A stretch of 47,996 nt of DNA from an uncultured Selenomonadales bacterium (GCA_947307055.1 CAMZHX010000017.1:1-47996), one strand, 5' to 3'; positions 1 through 8,828 are shown, counted from the stretch's first letter. Numbers and translations: made by a program. Notes: a model not told the origin generated them from the letters alone.

Positions 1-849
1 ATTGTCCTGCCGCAAGCCAATCCTCTGCGCCAAGACGTGCCGCCCATGATTGTCGGTTCCTGTCCTACTGACGGCGGAAATTTTTTGCTGACAGCTGAAG
101 AACGCAAAGACTTCATCAAACACGAACCCGCTGCTGAAAAATGGATTCGTCGCTATGTCGGCTCCAACGAGTTCATCAACAACATCATGCGCTATTGTCT
201 GTGGCTCAAAAATTGCCCGCCTAACCTGCTTCGTAAAATGCCTCGTGTCATGAAACGCGTTGAGGGCGTCCGAGATTTTCGCCTTGCAAGCAAAAAAGCA
301 CAGACTCGCCGCCGCGCTGATACTCCCACTCTTTTTGCCGAAGACAGATTTGTTGACGCGTCCGCTCTCTTCGTACCTATGGTTTCTTCTGAAAATCGCC
401 GCTACATTCCTATGGGCTTTGTCAATGGCGTTGTCATCAACAATAAAGCTCTATTCATTCCAAACTGCGACCTTTATACCTTCGGCACGCTCACAAGTTC
501 AATTCATATGACTTGGGTGCGCACTGTTGCTGGACGTTTGGAAATGCGATACAGCTATGGGACGACGACCGTCTACAATACTTTTCCGTGGTGCACTCCG
601 AGCGATAAACAACGACGAGCAATCGAAGCCGCCGCGCAAAAAATTCTTGACGTGCGAGCCAATTATCCCGACGCTACTCTTGCCGACCTATATGACCCGC
701 TTTCCATGCCCAAAGATTTACGCGACGCTCACAAAAAAAACGACCGCGCTGTTGCCGCTGCATACGGTTTTGAAAATATCTTGGAGGACGAATCGAAAAT
801 CACCGTCGAGCTGTTAAAAATGTACAACCAATATTCGCAAGAAAATTAA
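1..849 (+). CDS. MmeI/YeeA-type class I DNA methyltransferase, C-terminal part (cut by window edge)
   Basis: The reading frame is open from base 1, so the gene begins upstream; the ATG at 37 is internal. What remains is the target-recognition and C-terminal helical region of the large single-chain adenine methyltransferases related to MmeI and YeeA. Recognisable family segments include RYVGSNEFINNIMRYCLWL, RLASKKAQTRRRADTPTLF, SSENRRYIPMGF and the helical tail with LADLYDPLSMP. The catalytic NPPY motif and any nuclease domain would lie outside the window, so whether it is a restriction enzyme or a lone methylase cannot be decided. It ends about 50 nt before the tRNA promoter. A second, different restriction-modification gene lies 3.2 kb downstream. 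Confidence 0.85.
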   Translation: MVLPQANPLRQDVPPMIVGSCPTDGGNFLLTAEERKDFIKHEPAAEKWIRRYVGSNEFINNIMRYCLWLKNCPPNLLRKMPRVMKRVEGVRDFRLASKKAQTRRRADTPTLFAEDRFVDASALFVPMVSSENRRYIPMGFVNGVVINNKALFIPNCDLYTFGTLTSSIHMTWVRTVAGRLEMRYSYGTTTVYNTFPWCTPSDKQRRAIEAAAQKILDVRANYPDATLADLYDPLSMPKDLRDAHKKNDRAVAAAYGFENILEDESKITVELLKMYNQYSQEN

Positions 850-900
850 AAGGCAAGTCTTATATTAAGACATAAAAGAACATCAGCGCGAAAAAATTTC

Positions 901-929
901 TTGACAGTTTTTGAATCAGCGTATATAAT
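901..929 (+). promoter_or_regulatory. Sigma-70 promoter of the tRNA cluster
   Basis: TTGACA at 901-906 and TATAAT at 924-929 are separated by exactly 17 nt, a perfect consensus promoter 21 bp before the first tRNA. Such strength is usual for stable RNA genes. The three tRNA genes are probably co-transcribed from it. Confidence 0.85.
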
Positions 930-950
930 TGCGCTTGTCCTAAGGGACAT

Positions 951-1027
951 GGGGTTGTAGCTCAGATGGTTAGAGTGCCTCGTTGACATCGAGGAGGTCA
1001 CAGATTCGAGTTCTGTCAGCCCCACCA
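951..1027 (+). tRNA. tRNA-Val (anticodon GAC)
   Basis: A cloverleaf folds with acceptor GGGGTTG pairing CAGCCCC, D-stem GCTC/GAGT, anticodon stem CCTCG/CGAGG, loop TTGACAT (anticodon GAC) and T-arm ACAGA-TTCGAGT-TCTGT. The 3' CCA is encoded (1025-1027). It would read GUC and GUU codons. Confidence 0.9.
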
Positions 1028-1042
1028 ATTTTTTTTATAAAG

Positions 1043-1118
1043 GCTCGCTTAGCTCAGTTGGTAGAGCACTTCCGTCACATGGAATAGGTCGGGGGTTCGA
1101 GTCTCTCAGCGAGCACCA
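1043..1118 (+). tRNA. tRNA-Val (anticodon CAC)
   Basis: Acceptor GCTCGCT pairs AGCGAGC; D-stem GCTC/GAGC; anticodon loop GTCACAT gives anticodon CAC. The T-stem GGGGG/CTCTC contains two G-U pairs, and the outermost anticodon-stem pair (27-43) is a C-U mismatch. CCA is encoded. A dedicated CAC valine tRNA, beside the GAC one, is uncommon in bacteria, which usually rely on UAC and GAC. The loop has the conserved U33 and A37, so the anticodon assignment is firm, but the stem is weaker than its neighbours. Confidence 0.8.
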
Positions 1119-1125
1119 AGTTTTA

Positions 1126-1202
1126 CGGGTTGTGGCTCAGTTTGGTAGAGCACCGTGTTCGGGACGCGGGGGTCGCAGGTTCAAATCCTGTCAACCCGAC
1201 CA
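1126..1202 (+). tRNA. tRNA-Pro (anticodon CGG)
   Basis: Acceptor CGGGTTG pairs CAACCCG; D-stem GCTC/GAGC; anticodon stem CCGTG/CGCGG around loop TTCGGGA (anticodon CGG, codon CCG); T-arm GCAGG-TTCAAAT-CCTGT; encoded CCA. It is separated by 7 nt from the previous tRNA, consistent with one precursor transcript. Confidence 0.9.
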
Positions 1203-1218
1203 ATATTTGAAATTTCCA

Positions 1219-1246
1219 ACGGCTCCTCAATCTGAGGGGTCGTTTT
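1219..1246 (+). terminator. Rho-independent terminator after the tRNA cluster
   Basis: ACGGCTCCTCA and TGAGGGGTCGT form an 11-bp stem with two G-U pairs and a 3-nt loop, followed by TTTT. It lies 17 nt after the last tRNA and 20 nt before the hydrolase start. Confidence 0.7.
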
Positions 1247-1265
1247 CCGTTAAGAGGAGGTCATC

Positions 1266-2165
1266 ATGAAAAAAATTTTAGCCGCCGCAATAATTCTTTT
1301 AGCTTGCGCGGGATATTTCGTCGGGAATTACTTCGTCGACTTCGCATTAAAGCGCGGTGAAGACTTATCGCCGCCTAAAGCTTGCGCAAATATCGCTGAC
1401 CCAAATTTGAAAGCTCCACCCATTCCAAACTTCCAAAATGAAGATTTGACGATTGAAAGCTTCGACGGGCTTAAACTTCACGCAAAAAAATTTTTTCCCG
1501 CTCAAAATTCTAATCGCTGGGCAATTCTCGTTCACGGCTACGGTCGCGACGGTACTTTTGCTTACGATTACGCCGATGAATACCTCAAACGCGGCTGGAA
1601 TGTTTTAATTCCCGATTTGCGCGCTTCAGGACAAAGTCAAGGCGAATTTATCACAATGGGCGCACTCGAAAGCAAAGATATAGCTTTTTGGACGCAAAAA
1701 TTGCCTCCAGACGCAAAAATTGTCCTTCATGGCGTCTCAATGGGTGCTGCAACCGTTTTATTGACCGCATCCACTCAAAATATCCAAAATTTATGCGCCG
1801 TCGTCGAAGATTGCGGCTATTCTTCCGCTTACGACATGTTTACCGCTCAACTTAATAAAATTTTCGGACTCCCTGAACATCCCGTCATGCCCTGCGCCAA
1901 TTTCGTCTGTAAAATCAAAACCAGCGTCAAAATTTCCGACGCCGCACCACTCGAAGTCGTAAATAATATCAAAGTGCCCGTACTTTTTATTCACGGCGAC
2001 GCAGATAAACTTGTTCCCGTAGAAATGTTGGAAAAACTTTACGAAAAAACTACCGCGCCTAAAGAAAAATTCATCGTGGCAGGCGCAGGACACGCCGATT
2101 CCAAAAGAAATGACCCCGTCGCGTATTTCGATAAAGTTTTTACGTTCTTGGAGGCTAATTTATGA
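1266..2165 (+). CDS. Membrane-anchored alpha/beta hydrolase
   Basis: A 299-residue serine hydrolase of the alpha/beta fold. Residues 4-24 form a hydrophobic signal anchor without a clear cleavage site. HGYG at 90-93 fits the oxyanion region, GVSMG at 156-160 is the nucleophile elbow (Ser158), Asp247 in HGDADKLVP and His276 in GAGHADS complete the triad. The best resemblance is to the extracytoplasmic BEM46/YqkD-like hydrolases found in Firmicutes; the substrate is unknown. AAGAGGAGG lies 7 nt before the ATG. Its TGA overlaps the ATG of pth by 4 nt (ATGA), so translation is probably coupled. Confidence 0.85.
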   Translation: MKKILAAAIILLACAGYFVGNYFVDFALKRGEDLSPPKACANIADPNLKAPPIPNFQNEDLTIESFDGLKLHAKKFFPAQNSNRWAILVHGYGRDGTFAYDYADEYLKRGWNVLIPDLRASGQSQGEFITMGALESKDIAFWTQKLPPDAKIVLHGVSMGAATVLLTASTQNIQNLCAVVEDCGYSSAYDMFTAQLNKIFGLPEHPVMPCANFVCKIKTSVKISDAAPLEVVNNIKVPVLFIHGDADKLVPVEMLEKLYEKTTAPKEKFIVAGAGHADSKRNDPVAYFDKVFTFLEANL

Positions 2166-2770
2166 AAATCTTCGTCGGATTGGGTAATCCTACGCCCGAA
2201 TACGCCGCAACTAAACATAATGTCGGCTTTATGCTCGCTGACAGGCTCGCCGATAAAATTTCTGCGTCCGACTGGCGCGAAAATTTCAATGCGCTCGTTG
2301 CCGAAGCTTTTTTCAACGGTGAAAAGATTTTAATCGTCAAACCGCAAACTTTTATGAACCTTAGCGGCGAGGCCGTCGCTCCTATCGTGAATTTTTATAA
2401 AATCGACGTTCAAAATCTCGTAGTCGCGCATGATGATATGGATTTGCCGCTCGGTATGATTCGTTTGCGCCCAAAAGGCTCCGGCGGCGGGCATCACGGC
2501 ATTGAATCCATTATCCAACACCTCGGAACACAAAATTTTCCAAGAATTCGTATCGGCGTAGGTCGTCCGCCGCAAAATTGGTCGGTAAATCATCACGTCC
2601 TCAGCCCGTTCACTCAAGACGACGCCGATAAAATTTCTGCCACGCTCGATGAACTGGTGTCCGCCGTATTTTGCATTTTCAGCGAGGGCATTAACAACGC
2701 CATGAATAAATTCAATCCCAAGAGGCAAAAAGCTAATGAACAATCGGATAACAGCACTGATAGCCAATGA
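2162..2770 (+). CDS. pth: Peptidyl-tRNA hydrolase
   Basis: A 202-residue cytoplasmic enzyme that recycles peptidyl-tRNA by cleaving the ester bond. The N-terminal GLGNP with Asn9, the catalytic His19 in KHNVGF, the AHDDMDLPLG segment with the conserved Asp, and GSGGGHHGIESI all match bacterial Pth. GGAGG lies 7 nt before the start. The last 35 nt overlap the next gene. The C-terminal tail after residue 185 is polar and probably disordered. Confidence 0.95.
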   Translation: MKIFVGLGNPTPEYAATKHNVGFMLADRLADKISASDWRENFNALVAEAFFNGEKILIVKPQTFMNLSGEAVAPIVNFYKIDVQNLVVAHDDMDLPLGMIRLRPKGSGGGHHGIESIIQHLGTQNFPRIRIGVGRPPQNWSVNHHVLSPFTQDDADKISATLDELVSAVFCIFSEGINNAMNKFNPKRQKANEQSDNSTDSQ

Positions 2771-3974
2771 CGCAGGCGAAATTTTCGACGTGCCGGGCGT
2801 GGAGGGCGTCGGGCGTGTCGGCGAAAAATTTTTCCACCTCAAGCCCGATGATTTAATCAAGCTCCCAAATTCGGCGGACTTAATGTTTTTGCCAGACCGT
2901 CAAGCCGTAGGATTTAAGCGCGGAGAATTTATCCCGTTAAAAGGTCGAGCGGTCTCGGCGATTTTGCCGCAAGGTTTCACTCGAACTCATTTGCCCGCCT
3001 TCAAAAAAGCTCCGGACGCGCAAATTTTGCCGCTTTACGGTTATACAGCCGTCGTGCTCTACAAAGACGAACTTCACGCCGCCGCGCTTTACACCGACGA
3101 AAATCACAAGTGGAATCCTGAGCACTTCAACACGCCAAAGCTTAAAAATTTTATCCGCCGCGTCAAAAAAGACCTTCCAAACAATCGAATCGTCGCGCAA
3201 GTCGCTAATTGTTCGCTGAAATGGCATTGCCTCACCGCGCAGAATTTATTTTATCGGCGTTGGGAATGCGGAATCCCGACTTCCCCGACTTGCAACGCGA
3301 ATTGTTTGGGCTGTATCTCCTTGCAAGCCGCAGAATGTTGTCCCAGCCCGCAAAGTCGCATAAATTTTAAGCCAACCGCTCAAGAAATCGCCGAAGTCGG
3401 AATTTATCATCTGAATCACGCGCCCGAAGGCATTATCAGCTTCGGACAAGGTTGCGAGGGCGAACCTAGTTTGCAAGCCGAAAATATCTGCGCGGCGATT
3501 GAAAAAATTCGCTCGACCACTTCCAAAGGGCAAATTAACATCAACACCAACGCCGGTTTCACCAACGGCATTAAAAAAATCGTCGACGCTGGCTTAAACT
3601 CAATGCGCGTCTCGATTATCAGCGCGAACCCCGACAATTACCAAAAATATTACCGCGCAGGTTACAATCTCGACGCCGTGAAAAATTCCATTCGCTACGC
3701 GCTTGCAAGCGGCGTTCACGTCTCGTTGAATATGCTTTTCATGCCCGGTTTCAACGATAGAATTTCCGAATTCGCCGCGTGGAAAAGTTTTTTAGCCGAA
3801 TTGCCCGTCCAGATGATTCAGATTAGAAATTTGAATTACGACCCCGACGAATTTTTTACCGTCATGCCGCCCGATGAAAATTTTCTCGGCACCAAAGAAT
3901 TTCTGCGCGAACTCCAAAAAATTTTCCCCGCGCTGACAATCGGGAACTTCAGCCACTACCTACATAATGAATAA
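2736..3974 (+). CDS. Radical SAM protein
   Basis: A 412-residue protein with a CX3CX2C cluster motif (Cys186, Cys190, Cys193) for the S-adenosylmethionine [4Fe-4S] centre, followed by a TIM-barrel-like region with FGQGCEGEPSL and ININTNAGF. About 180 residues precede the radical SAM domain and form a separate region with its own HCLTAQNLFY segment. Further cysteines after the motif (AECC) could bind a second cluster or metal. The reaction is not recognisable. The start lies inside the end of pth, with AGAGG about 10 nt upstream. Confidence 0.8.
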   Translation: MNNRITALIANDAGEIFDVPGVEGVGRVGEKFFHLKPDDLIKLPNSADLMFLPDRQAVGFKRGEFIPLKGRAVSAILPQGFTRTHLPAFKKAPDAQILPLYGYTAVVLYKDELHAAALYTDENHKWNPEHFNTPKLKNFIRRVKKDLPNNRIVAQVANCSLKWHCLTAQNLFYRRWECGIPTSPTCNANCLGCISLQAAECCPSPQSRINFKPTAQEIAEVGIYHLNHAPEGIISFGQGCEGEPSLQAENICAAIEKIRSTTSKGQININTNAGFTNGIKKIVDAGLNSMRVSIISANPDNYQKYYRAGYNLDAVKNSIRYALASGVHVSLNMLFMPGFNDRISEFAAWKSFLAELPVQMIQIRNLNYDPDEFFTVMPPDENFLGTKEFLRELQKIFPALTIGNFSHYLHNE

Positions 3975-4058
3975 AATTTTCCCCTCAAAACCGATTTCAG
4001 CCGCCCAAATCCATTTCAAACCAACTTCAAACGATAATTTCGTCCTTGACGCATGATT

Positions 4059-4064
4059 TATAAT
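4059..4064 (+). promoter_or_regulatory. Probable -10 box of the restriction-modification gene
   Basis: TATAAT at 4059-4064 lies 31 nt before the ribosome binding site-supported start. No good -35 is seen at 16-18 nt. The box overlaps the ATG at 4063, which argues against that codon being the start. Confidence 0.5.
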
Positions 4065-4089
4065 GAAAAAAACGTCTGGAGGTGGTCTG

Positions 4090-7000
4090 ATGCTCGTTTC
4101 CGATAAATTTTTCTCCGATTCAACTCACAAATCTACTATTTTCTCCCCCGCGCAAATAAATTTCCTCGAAACTAACGCTTACACCAAAATTATTCGCGGT
4201 AAACCCACTTTTTTTATCAAATGCCTCGTTCGCGGCAAAGAAATTCGCCTCACACCCGAAGAAGCCGTTCGACAAATGTTTATTCGCAAATTAATCGACG
4301 ATTACGGCTATAAAATCGCTCAAATGGCTGTCGAACACCCAATTAAATTCGGTAGAGAGACTAAACGCGCTGATATTGTCATTTTTGAACCAAATAATCC
4401 GACCGTCGAATATATTATCGTCGAAGTTAAGAAGCCTAAGCTAAAAGACGGCAAAGAACAACTCAAATCTTACTGCAATGCAACCGGCGCGCCTATGGGC
4501 GTATGGTCAAACGGCGAAAAAATTTCTTTTTATCACCGCAAAGACCCTAATTACTTTGAAGATATTCCAGATATTCCTAAATACGGGCAAAAATTAAAAG
4601 ATATTCTACGCGAACGCCGTACAATCGCTAATTTAATCGCCGATGATAAACTTTTGCGCGAAAATAAAACTCTAGCCGATTTAATTCGCGAACTTGAAGA
4701 CGAAGTGCTCGCTAATGCCGGCGTCGACGTCTTTGAAGAGGTTTTTAAGCTAATTTATACCAAACTTTTCGACGAAATGCTCAGCGGGCGCGATAAATCC
4801 AGATTTTTGGAGTTTTGGAACTACGGAGAGAGCGATAACCAATTAAAAGATACGATTCAAACAATTTTCGACCGCGCTAAGGATAAATGGCCTGGAGTTT
4901 TCGCCGCTGATGATAAAATTAAGCTAACTCCGTCGCATTTGGCTATTTGCGTCTCTTCTCTGCAAAATGTTAAGCTTTTTAATTCAAATCTCGACGTTAT
5001 CGACGACGCTTTTGAATATTTAATGACTAAATCGCAAAAAGGCGAAAAAGGGCAATTTTTTACGCCTCGTTACGTTATTGATATGTGCGTTCGCATGTTA
5101 AATCCTAAAATTAACGAAACTATGATTGATACTGCAGCGGGTTCGTGCGGTTTTCCGGTTCATACGACTTTTTTTGTCTGGAAAAATATTTTAAACGCTA
5201 AAAATATCCCACAAAGTCATCTTTTTAGCCTGGAACGTAAGCCGCAAGAGTGCGAAGACTACGTTAGCAAGAATATTTTCGCGATTGATTTCGATGAAAA
5301 GACAGTTCGAGTGGCTAGAACGCTGAATTTAATCGCCGGCGACGGAAAAACTAACGTTTTGCACCTAAACACGCTTGATTATGAACGTTGGAACGAAATT
5401 ATTGATGAAGATTGGCTAGATATTTACAATGACGGCTGGAAGGGCTTAAGAAAACTCCGCGCCGCTAAAAATGACAACTCGAAATTTAATTTTGATATTG
5501 TAATGGCTAATCCGCCGTTCGCTGGCGATATTAAGGAGAGCAGAATTATTGCAAAATACGAATTGGGCAAAAATTCTCGCGGAAAATATCAATCAAAGGT
5601 CGGGCGCGACATACTTTTTATTGAACGCAACCTTAATTTTCTAAAATCTGGCGGGCGAATGGCGATTATTTTGCCGCAAGGGCGTTTTAATAACTCAAGC
5701 GATAAATATATTCGCGATTTTATTGCTGAACGCTGCAGAATTCTTGCGATAGTCGGTTTGCACGGAAATGTTTTTAAACCGCACACCGGAACTAAAACTA
5801 GCGTGCTTTTTGTGCAGAAATGGGACGAAAAACTTTGTCCATATCGCGAAGATTACCCGATTTTCTTTGCGACCATGCGCGAACCGTCAAAAGATAATTC
5901 CGGCGATAAAATTTTAGAATATGACGGCGAAAAACTCCTGCGCGACGACCATAATCACACAATCGTTAAGCACGACCTTTTTAATCACGACGGAAAGACT
6001 AAAGACGGCATCGCGGAGGCTTTTATTGAATTTGCCAAGCGCGAAGGGCTAAGTTTTTTTGAGCAAAGCTCCTTCGACGCCGCTAAATATAAAATTTTGT
6101 CGGAGGAGCTTGAATTCACAGAGATTTTTTTATCAGAATTAAACGAAGAACATAGATTAGACGCTGAATATTTTTCAAATCTCGCAATGCAAACAGATTT
6201 ATTTATCAAATCACGAAAACATTTTTATCTAAGTAAATCTTCTGTAGTTAGCGGACCTTTTGGCTCAACTTTGACAAGTTCATCGTATCTTAAATCCGGA
6301 ATTCCGTTTGTAAGGATTGAAAATATACGTGGAAGCTTTCGTATCAACACAACGGATATAATTTACATATCTGCAGAAGATAATTTACGAATTTTAAATT
6401 CTCAGCTGTTCACGGACGATATAATTTTATCTAAAGTTGGAAATTCAATCGGATTTTTTGCACGAGTAGACGAAAAACTTTCAAATTGCAATATCAGCGA
6501 AAATAATATTGGAATTAAGCTCGGAAGTTTCGATAAAGCAACACGACATTTTATTTTGACGTATCTGAACAGTAAATTTGGGCAGATATTGATTTTAAGA
6601 AGGCGAAGCGGAAATGCTCAGCCAAAACTTAATGTTGATGACGTTTGCAAGGTACCTATACCAGAATTTAGTGATGATTTTTATAAAATTATCAGCTCAT
6701 TTATTTTGAAAAGCGATTTTATAAGCGAGCGAGCCGACGAAAACTATCACGCGGCGGAAAAAATATTGTCATCGGCATTGAACTTGGAAAATTTTAAACC
6801 GAGTAGCGAAAACGTCGCGATAAAAAGTTTCAGCGCGTCATTTTCAGTTAGCAGACGCCTTGACGCTGAATTTTATCAGCCAAAATACGACGACTGGAAA
6901 AATTTAATGAATATTGCGGGCACGGTCGGCGAACTTTGCAGAATTCACGACAAAAATTTTATGCCGAAGCCTAAAACGATTTATAAATACATTGAACTTG

Positions 7001-7494
7001 CAAACGTTGAATTAAACGGAAATATTTCGACGCCAGATGAGATTTTAGGCGAAGAATTGCCGACGCGAGCGCGGAGAATTGTAAAATCTGGACAAGTAAT
7101 CATTTCATCAATCGAAGGTTCATTGCAGAATTGCGCATTGATAACGGAAGAAAACGACGGCGCGTTATGTTCGACAGGATTTTTCGTCATAGATTCAAAA
7201 AATTTTAATTCGGAGACGTTGTTAGTATTGTTTAAGTCGGAGTTAATGCAAAATTTAATGCGTCAACAATGCACGGGCACGATTTTAACGGCAATATCAA
7301 TCGAAAATTTTTCAAATTTGCCGTTGCCGGTCGTATCGAAAGAAATACAAGAAAAAATCGCCGCACAGGTGTCGGAATCATTCAGACTGCGCCGCGAATC
7401 GGAAAAATTGTTATTTAGAGCGAAAAGAGCGGTGGAAATTGCGATTGAACAGAGCGAAGACGCCGCGATAAACTTTTTGGCGACAATTTTATAA
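4090..7494 (+). CDS. Single-chain type IIG/type I-like restriction-modification enzyme
   Basis: A 1134-residue fusion of restriction, modification and specificity functions. The N-terminus resembles the HsdR_N nuclease domain, with Asp95 (ADIVIF), and Glu112-x-Lys114 in VEVKKP as the PD-(D/E)XK site. An N6-adenine methylase follows, with motif I DTAAGSCGF at 347-355 and motif IV NPPF at 474-477. Two HsdS-like target-recognition halves end the protein, beginning near EHRLDAEYF and SRRLDAEFY, each closing with a coiled helix. This start was chosen over the in-frame ATG at 4063 because GGAGGT lies 6 nt upstream and the -10 box covers 4063. Restriction and methylation would be in one chain. Bases about 6115-6750 (first recognition half) are visibly more AT-rich than the rest, suggesting domain exchange. 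Confidence 0.9.
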   Translation: MLVSDKFFSDSTHKSTIFSPAQINFLETNAYTKIIRGKPTFFIKCLVRGKEIRLTPEEAVRQMFIRKLIDDYGYKIAQMAVEHPIKFGRETKRADIVIFEPNNPTVEYIIVEVKKPKLKDGKEQLKSYCNATGAPMGVWSNGEKISFYHRKDPNYFEDIPDIPKYGQKLKDILRERRTIANLIADDKLLRENKTLADLIRELEDEVLANAGVDVFEEVFKLIYTKLFDEMLSGRDKSRFLEFWNYGESDNQLKDTIQTIFDRAKDKWPGVFAADDKIKLTPSHLAICVSSLQNVKLFNSNLDVIDDAFEYLMTKSQKGEKGQFFTPRYVIDMCVRMLNPKINETMIDTAAGSCGFPVHTTFFVWKNILNAKNIPQSHLFSLERKPQECEDYVSKNIFAIDFDEKTVRVARTLNLIAGDGKTNVLHLNTLDYERWNEIIDEDWLDIYNDGWKGLRKLRAAKNDNSKFNFDIVMANPPFAGDIKESRIIAKYELGKNSRGKYQSKVGRDILFIERNLNFLKSGGRMAIILPQGRFNNSSDKYIRDFIAERCRILAIVGLHGNVFKPHTGTKTSVLFVQKWDEKLCPYREDYPIFFATMREPSKDNSGDKILEYDGEKLLRDDHNHTIVKHDLFNHDGKTKDGIAEAFIEFAKREGLSFFEQSSFDAAKYKILSEELEFTEIFLSELNEEHRLDAEYFSNLAMQTDLFIKSRKHFYLSKSSVVSGPFGSTLTSSSYLKSGIPFVRIENIRGSFRINTTDIIYISAEDNLRILNSQLFTDDIILSKVGNSIGFFARVDEKLSNCNISENNIGIKLGSFDKATRHFILTYLNSKFGQILILRRRSGNAQPKLNVDDVCKVPIPEFSDDFYKIISSFILKSDFISERADENYHAAEKILSSALNLENFKPSSENVAIKSFSASFSVSRRLDAEFYQPKYDDWKNLMNIAGTVGELCRIHDKNFMPKPKTIYKYIELANVELNGNISTPDEILGEELPTRARRIVKSGQVIISSIEGSLQNCALITEENDGALCSTGFFVIDSKNFNSETLLVLFKSELMQNLMRQQCTGTILTAISIENFSNLPLPVVSKEIQEKIAAQVSESFRLRRESEKLLFRAKRAVEIAIEQSEDAAINFLATIL

Positions 7495-7501
7495 GAAAAA
7501 G

Positions 7502-7531
7502 AACCCTCAAGCGATTTGCTGGAGGGTTTTT
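7502..7531. terminator. Bidirectional terminator between convergent genes
   Basis: AACCCTC and GAGGGTT form a 7-bp stem with an inner AGC/GCT extension. T-runs follow on both strands (TTTTT to the right; TTCTTTTTC on the minus strand), so it can end both the restriction gene and the sorbitol operon. Confidence 0.85.
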
Positions 7532-7565
7532 AAATTTTGGGGGGTAAGTGGTAAGGAAAAGTGGG

Positions 7566-8774
7566 TTATCCGCGAGTTTTGCCGCCCGCGACGTTGACTG
7601 TTACGCCGTCGACATAAGAAGCTCTGTCGCTCGCGAGGAAAACGACTGCATCGGCGACTTCGGACAGTTTGCCGCTACGTCCGAGCGGAGTAGTCTTGGT
7701 TGAGCTGTAACCTTTGCGCAAATCGTCAACGGTAATGCCGCGAGTATAAGCGAGTGCCTCTTCATAAGCCAAAGTTCTAAGTCCAGTCGCCTCCATAATG
7801 CCGGGAGCCATGCCGACGACGCGAACATTATATTTGCCGAGCTCCTTAGCCCAACTGCGCGTGAAGCTGTTGACGGCATTTTTGGTTGCGGCGTAAATGC
7901 TTTGCCCTTCGGAGCCTTCCAAACCAGATTCGGAACTCATATTGATGATGACGCCGCCGCCCGCCTTAACCATTTCATGACCGACGGCTTGCGCGACGAG
8001 ATAAACGCCTTTGATATTGACGCCGGTAACTTTATCGTAAATTTTCTCGTTGAGTTCGTATTTGCCGTGCGGGTCTTTGGGATCGACGAGCAAGCAAGGA
8101 ATATTAATGCCGGCGTTGTTGACGAGAATATCAATCTGCCCGAAGGTATCGAGCGCAACTTTTACCATAGCCTCGACGCTAGCGGCTTCGCAGACGTTTG
8201 TAATGACGTATTTAACTTTGCCGCTGTTCTCGGTGATATTGAATTCGGGTTCGTTGGGGTTGAGGTCGCAGACTACGACATTTGCGCCGTTATCGAGGAA
8301 AGCTTGAGCGACAGCCTTGCCGATACCTGAAGCCGCGCCGGTTACGACAGCGGTTTTGCCTTTGAGACCGAGCCAAGAGCCGTCAGCGACTTTTTTATCC
8401 GCCGCTTTGAAAATCTCAATCATATCGCCGGGTTTGATTTCGGGAACGGGTTTATTTTCGACGTGAACGGAGCCTTCCAAAAGTTCGCCCTCGCCGCCGT
8501 CGAATTTAATCGTGATGTGGCCGAGATTCATCAAATTTTTCTGGACTTCGGAACCGACTTTGAGAATCTTGAATTCGGTGCCCGCGATTTTGTAAGTGTC
8601 GCCGGGTTTAATCATGCCGGTGAGTTGATTGCCGGTGTGCATGACGCAAGCGTCGCGCAATTCGGGCAGAGCCATTGACTCCTCAAACATGATGATCATA
8701 TTGGCCGCCGTGATGAAATCTTTGACTTGGCCGCCGAGTTCGACAACCTTACTTGAATAAATCTTTTCTGCCAT
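7566..8774 (-). CDS. Fusion of sorbitol PTS enzyme IIA and sorbitol-6-phosphate 2-dehydrogenase
   Basis: 402 residues. Residues 1-123 are a complete glucitol/sorbitol-specific IIA domain (SrlB family), with the phosphorylatable His46 in VMHTG and the LGHITIKFDG segment. Residues 134-402 are a short-chain dehydrogenase of the SorD/GutF type, starting WLGLKGKTAVVTGAASGIG (glycine-rich loop 145-152), with active-site Ser280/281, Tyr294 and Lys298. The IIA domain phosphorylates the transporter; the dehydrogenase would oxidise sorbitol 6-phosphate to fructose 6-phosphate. In E. coli these are separate proteins, SrlB and SrlD. It is the last gene of the operon. Its ribosome site (GGCAGGT) is weak, and a small GGTC/GACC hairpin (8805-8816) precedes it. 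Confidence 0.93.
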   Translation of the reverse strand: MAEKIYSSKVVELGGQVKDFITAANMIIMFEESMALPELRDACVMHTGNQLTGMIKPGDTYKIAGTEFKILKVGSEVQKNLMNLGHITIKFDGGEGELLEGSVHVENKPVPEIKPGDMIEIFKAADKKVADGSWLGLKGKTAVVTGAASGIGKAVAQAFLDNGANVVVCDLNPNEPEFNITENSGKVKYVITNVCEAASVEAMVKVALDTFGQIDILVNNAGINIPCLLVDPKDPHGKYELNEKIYDKVTGVNIKGVYLVAQAVGHEMVKAGGGVIINMSSESGLEGSEGQSIYAATKNAVNSFTRSWAKELGKYNVRVVGMAPGIMEATGLRTLAYEEALAYTRGITVDDLRKGYSSTKTTPLGRSGKLSEVADAVVFLASDRASYVDGVTVNVAGGKTRG

Positions 8775-8828
8775 TGTATAATTACCTGCCTTTTTAATTT
8801 TTATGGTCGAAAGACCTATTTTTTTTAA

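Noticed and set aside
4063-4089. ATG at 4063 as the start of the restriction-modification gene
   Set aside because: It lies inside the TATAAT box and lacks a ribosome site; the in-frame ATG at 4090 has GGAGGT at ideal spacing.
7902-8330. Plus-strand frame opposite the dehydrogenase
   Set aside because: Antisense shadow of a strongly conserved gene; no start signals.
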